DNA of 33,975 nucleotides. Source: CAZAYY01 sp964489525 (GTDB taxonomy: Bacteria > Chloroflexota > Anaerolineae > Anaerolineales > JABWBV01). This document shows, piece by piece, positions 31,813 to 33,975 of this stretch. The number at the start of each line of letters is the position of its first letter. Within the stretch, counting starts at the first letter, position 1. Both the position numbers and the translations under genes were made by a program. The notes beneath the pieces are model-generated. The model did no database searches. It was not told the DNA's origin and was given only the letters and a program-made list of their open reading frames with translations. Where the stretch lies: assembly GCA_964489525.1 (NCBI GenBank), contig CAZAYY010000035.1, positions 1 through 33,975 of the forward strand, read 5' to 3'.

Positions 31813-31826
31813 GGGACAAATGTCCC
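31813..31826. promoter_or_regulatory. 14-bp palindromic operator upstream of hypA (GGGACAAATGTCCC)
   Basis: GGGACA-AA-TGTCCC has the same 6+6 arms as the site at 6089-6102. Its centre (31819.5) lies 42.5 bp upstream of the hypA ATG, which is also the predicted transcription start, so it sits where class II activators bind. It directly abuts the -35. A further half-site GGGACA (31857-31862) overlaps the start codon. Confidence 0.72.
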
Positions 31827-31855
31827 TTGTATTTTAGACTGTTTTAGTCTTTAAT
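31827..31855 (+). promoter_or_regulatory. Predicted hypA promoter (leaderless)
   Basis: TTGTAT (31827-31832), 17-bp spacer, TTTAAT (31850-31855). Transcription would start around 31861-31863, on the ATG at 31862. There is no Shine-Dalgarno before hypA, which agrees with a leaderless mRNA. The spacer contains AGACT-N5-AGTCT (31836-31850), an inverted repeat placed like the TAGGGA/TCCCTA repeat in the hdrC promoter. Confidence 0.65.
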
Positions 31856-31861
31856 TGGGAC

Positions 31862-32263
31862 ATGCACGAACTGCCGGTTACCGAATCCATTCGCGATATC
31901 GCGCTGCGCCATGCGGAGCAGGCCAGTGCGACCAAAATCACGGACATTTACCTGGTCATCGGCCAGCTATCTTCGATGGTAGATGACTCCATCCAATTTT
32001 ATTGGGGCCTGATTTGCAAGGATACCATTGCCGAAGCGGCCAAACTTCATTTCAGGCGCATCCCGGCAGAGCTAACCTGCCTGGACTGCGGTCAGGTTTA
32101 CCAGCCAACCGAAGGGGAGTTGGCCTGCCCAACCTGCCAGGGCGGGCGTGTGCGCATTGACAAGGGAAAAGAGTTTTTTGTAGAATCCATCGAAATTGAA
32201 ACCCTACCGCTGGCAGCTGAGGACCAGGCCCAGGGTAAAACTGCAGCCAGCATGAACCCATAA
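31862..32263 (+). CDS. hypA: Hydrogenase nickel incorporation protein HypA
   Basis: Nickel metallochaperone that works with HypB to load Ni into the hydrogenase large subunit. The N-terminal Met-His-Glu (Ni-binding His2) is intact. The Zn site is formed by LTCLDCGQ and LACPTCQGG. Length 133 residues is slightly longer than the usual 113-120 owing to a C-terminal tail rich in Glu/Ala. The ATG at 31862 must be the start since MHE is the conserved N-terminus, although no Shine-Dalgarno exists, which suggests leaderless translation. First gene of hypA-hypB-hypF, 11 bp before hypB. Confidence 0.95.
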   Translation: MHELPVTESIRDIALRHAEQASATKITDIYLVIGQLSSMVDDSIQFYWGLICKDTIAEAAKLHFRRIPAELTCLDCGQVYQPTEGELACPTCQGGRVRIDKGKEFFVESIEIETLPLAAEDQAQGKTAASMNP

Positions 32264-32274
32264 GGAAGGATGAG

Positions 32275-32937
32275 ATGAAGCAGCGTGTCCCGATTGTTGA
32301 AAACATCATGAGTCTGAACGACCGGCTGGCTGCACAAAATCGTGCCCGGCTGGACGCTGCCGGGGTGTATGCCCTCAACCTGATGGCCTCCCCCGGCGCT
32401 GGTAAAACCTCGCTCATCGAGCAAACCGTGCGTGGATTGGCAGGCCGGCTGCGGTTGGCGGTGATTGATGGCGATATTGCCACCAGCCTGGACGCCGACC
32501 GGGCTGCGGCCGCCGGTGCGCAGGCTGTGCAGATCAACACCGGCGGCGACTGCCACCTGGACGCAGTGATGCTGCAGCAAGGCCTGGAACAACTTGACCT
32601 TTCTACTGTGGATTTGCTGATTGTGGAAAATGTGGGCAACCTGGTTTGCCCGGCCAATTTTCAGCTGGGCACCCACCAGAGTGTGTTGATTGCCTCTGTC
32701 CCCGAGGGGGCCGATAAACCCTATAAATACCCCGGCATGTACCAGGGAGTAGATGCACTGGTGGTCAACAAAATTGACCTGCAGCCCTATATTGATTTTG
32801 ATATGGATTACTTCCGGAAAGGGGTTGAAATCCTCAACCCTGGGGTTATCACTTTTCCGCTTTCGTGCCGGACGGGCGAGGGTGTTCAAGCCTGGCTGGA
32901 TTGGATCATCAACCTGGTGAGGACCCACCAACCCTGA
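32275..32937 (+). CDS. hypB: Hydrogenase nickel incorporation GTPase HypB
   Basis: GTPase that drives nickel transfer from HypA. The P-loop ASPGAGKTSL, the switch region VIDGDIATSLDADR, VQINTGGDCHLDA (the conserved Cys/His Ni-binding position), VENVGNLVCPA and VVNKIDL are all present. It lacks the N-terminal Cys-rich and the His-rich Ni-storage stretches of some relatives, so it is the minimal 220-residue form. AAGGAAGGATGAG provides the ribosome-binding site. Located between hypA and hypF. Confidence 0.96.
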   Translation: MKQRVPIVENIMSLNDRLAAQNRARLDAAGVYALNLMASPGAGKTSLIEQTVRGLAGRLRLAVIDGDIATSLDADRAAAAGAQAVQINTGGDCHLDAVMLQQGLEQLDLSTVDLLIVENVGNLVCPANFQLGTHQSVLIASVPEGADKPYKYPGMYQGVDALVVNKIDLQPYIDFDMDYFRKGVEILNPGVITFPLSCRTGEGVQAWLDWIINLVRTHQP

Positions 32938-32948
32938 AGGAGCTGCAT

Positions 32949-33975
32949 TTGAACGAACGGCTGGGCCGCCAAATCTTTGTTGGAGGGATTGTTCAGGGGG
33001 TTGGGTTCAGGCCGTTTGTTTACACCCTGGCGCAGCGCTTTGGGCTGGCCGGCTGGGTGCGCAACACCTCTGCTGGGGTGGAGATTGCCCTTGAAGGACA
33101 GGCCGCAGACCTGGATGGCTTTGAACAAGCTCTGCAAACCGAACTGCCCCCATTGGCCCGGCTGGATACATTTGATTCAAAAACAATCCCACCCTGGGGA
33201 GCGCAGGTTTTTGAAATTCTGCATTCAGAAGGCCAGCCGGGTGCCTTCCAACCCATATCAGCCGACGTATCTACCTGCCCGGCCTGCCTGGCAGAGCTGT
33301 TTGACCCGGCCAACCGGCGCTATCGCTACCCCTTTACCAACTGCACCCACTGCGGGCCGCGCTTTACCATCATCCAGGATATTCCCTACGACCGCCCAAA
33401 CACCACCATGGCAGAATTTACCATGTGCCCCGACTGCGCCCGGGAATATGCCAACCCGCTCGACCGGCGCTTTCACGCCCAACCTGTGGCCTGTCCTGCC
33501 TGTGGGCCGCACGCCTGGCTGGAGGTGGACGGCAAAACACTGGCTGAGGGTGACGCAGCCATCCAGGCTGCCCGACAAATGCTCGCAGAAGGAAAAATTT
33601 TGGCCCTCAAAGGACTGGGAGGTTTTCACCTGGCCTGCGATGCTGCCAACCAGGCCGCTGTGGCCGAACTGCGCCGCCGCAAGCTGCGCGTGGATAAACC
33701 CTTTGCATTGATGGCCAGTGACCCGGAAAGCGCCGCTCGTTGGTGTTTGCTTTCTCCAGAAGAAGAACGCCTGTTGGTCAGCCGGGAGCGCCCGGTGGTG
33801 GTGCTGCGGCGCAGAAACTTGCCCGAAGGACCCGGCCAACCCGCACCCGCCGTGGCCCCCTTCCAGGATACCCTGGGGGTGATGCTGCCCTATACGCCCC
33901 TGCACGCCTTGCAGCTTGAAAAAAACCCGGGCTGCAGGGAACTGCACGACAAGACCAACGACAACCAGAGCGAAC
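32949..33975 (+). CDS. hypF: Carbamoyltransferase HypF, N-terminal part (cut by window end)
   Basis: Makes the carbamoyl group used for the CN ligands of the [NiFe] centre. Starts at TTG 32949, 11 bp after hypB, with AAGGAG upstream. Visible order: acylphosphatase domain (FVGGIVQGVGFRPFVY, about residues 10-90), two Zn fingers (CPACLAELFDP...CTHC and CPDCAREYANP...CPAC), then the YrdC-like domain from ALKGLGGFHLACDA. The frame stays open for 342 codons to the last base. A full HypF has about 750 residues. The last about 19 residues (EKNPGCRELHD...) do not resemble the expected continuation toward PLVMTSGN. Confidence 0.93.
   Translation, partial: MNERLGRQIFVGGIVQGVGFRPFVYTLAQRFGLAGWVRNTSAGVEIALEGQAADLDGFEQALQTELPPLARLDTFDSKTIPPWGAQVFEILHSEGQPGAFQPISADVSTCPACLAELFDPANRRYRYPFTNCTHCGPRFTIIQDIPYDRPNTTMAEFTMCPDCAREYANPLDRRFHAQPVACPACGPHAWLEVDGKTLAEGDAAIQAARQMLAEGKILALKGLGGFHLACDAANQAAVAELRRRKLRVDKPFALMASDPESAARWCLLSPEEERLLVSRERPVVVLRRRNLPEGPGQPAPAVAPFQDTLGVMLPYTPLHALQLEKNPGCRELHDKTNDNQSE

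Noticed and set aside
31624..31854. 76-codon open frame upstream of hypA
   Set aside because: It runs through a degenerate repeat and a hairpin and has no protein-like pattern.
32977..33711. 244-codon open frame over hypF
   Set aside because: It is out of frame with hypF, whose acylphosphatase, zinc-finger and YrdC motifs are read from TTG 32949.

Overview
The window (about 34 kb, GC-rich, almost all genes on the + strand) looks like chromosomal DNA of an anaerobic bacterium. Gene content best fits Chloroflexota, probably Anaerolineae: a methanogen-type Hdr-Mvh complex in a bacterial setting, LysM/M23 and SpoIID-like wall proteins, and many ATGA-coupled gene pairs. This placement is inference from gene content only. 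I see no tRNA, rRNA, CRISPR array, intact transposon or phage gene.

Layout. 1-2048: 3' part of an aconitase gene with a strong terminator. 2072-5959: a tightly packed glycan/lipid modification operon (GT2 glycosyltransferase, two SAM methyltransferases, a ChbG/YdjC-type deacetylase, a GT87-like membrane glycosyltransferase). 5960-6379: an unusually structured control region with phased inverted repeats and a 10-codon leader ORF. 6380-14047: hdrC-hdrB-hdrA-mvhD-mvhG-mvhA, a hydrogenase maturation protease, and a cyclic-nucleotide-binding-domain protein without a DNA-binding domain. 14048-14390: a non-coding stretch with a tandem heptamer, hairpins and a 52-bp near-perfect palindrome. 14391-18149: a phosphoribosyltransferase, a small CxxC protein, PRPP synthase, tsaE, tsaB and a RimI-like acetyltransferase. 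18190-23215: surface polysaccharide genes (nucleotide-sugar dehydrogenase, uronate-epimerase-like SDR, flippase, GT4). 23295-23816 (- strand): a SET-domain protein, divergent from a saccharopine/lysine-dehydrogenase-like gene (24059-25225). 25188-31035: two tandem LysM + M23A-type lipoproteins and a SpoIID-domain protein with an N-terminal beta-propeller-like region. 31152-31361: a small helical protein with a textbook terminator. 31862-33975: hypA-hypB-hypF (hypF cut by the window end).

How it works together. HdrABC-MvhADG is predicted to be a soluble, cytoplasmic, flavin-based electron-bifurcating hydrogenase. HypA, HypB and HypF plus the protease would build and mature its [NiFe] site. The most interesting signal is regulatory. 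The 14-bp palindrome GGGACA-N2-TGTCCC occurs upstream of both hdrC and hypA. At hypA it abuts a good -35/-10 promoter whose predicted start site falls on the ATG, so hypA looks leaderless. At hdrC it is one of several inverted repeats whose centres lie 22, 22 and 20 bp apart. This points to one regulon controlling hydrogenase structure and maturation, through a regulator not encoded in the window.
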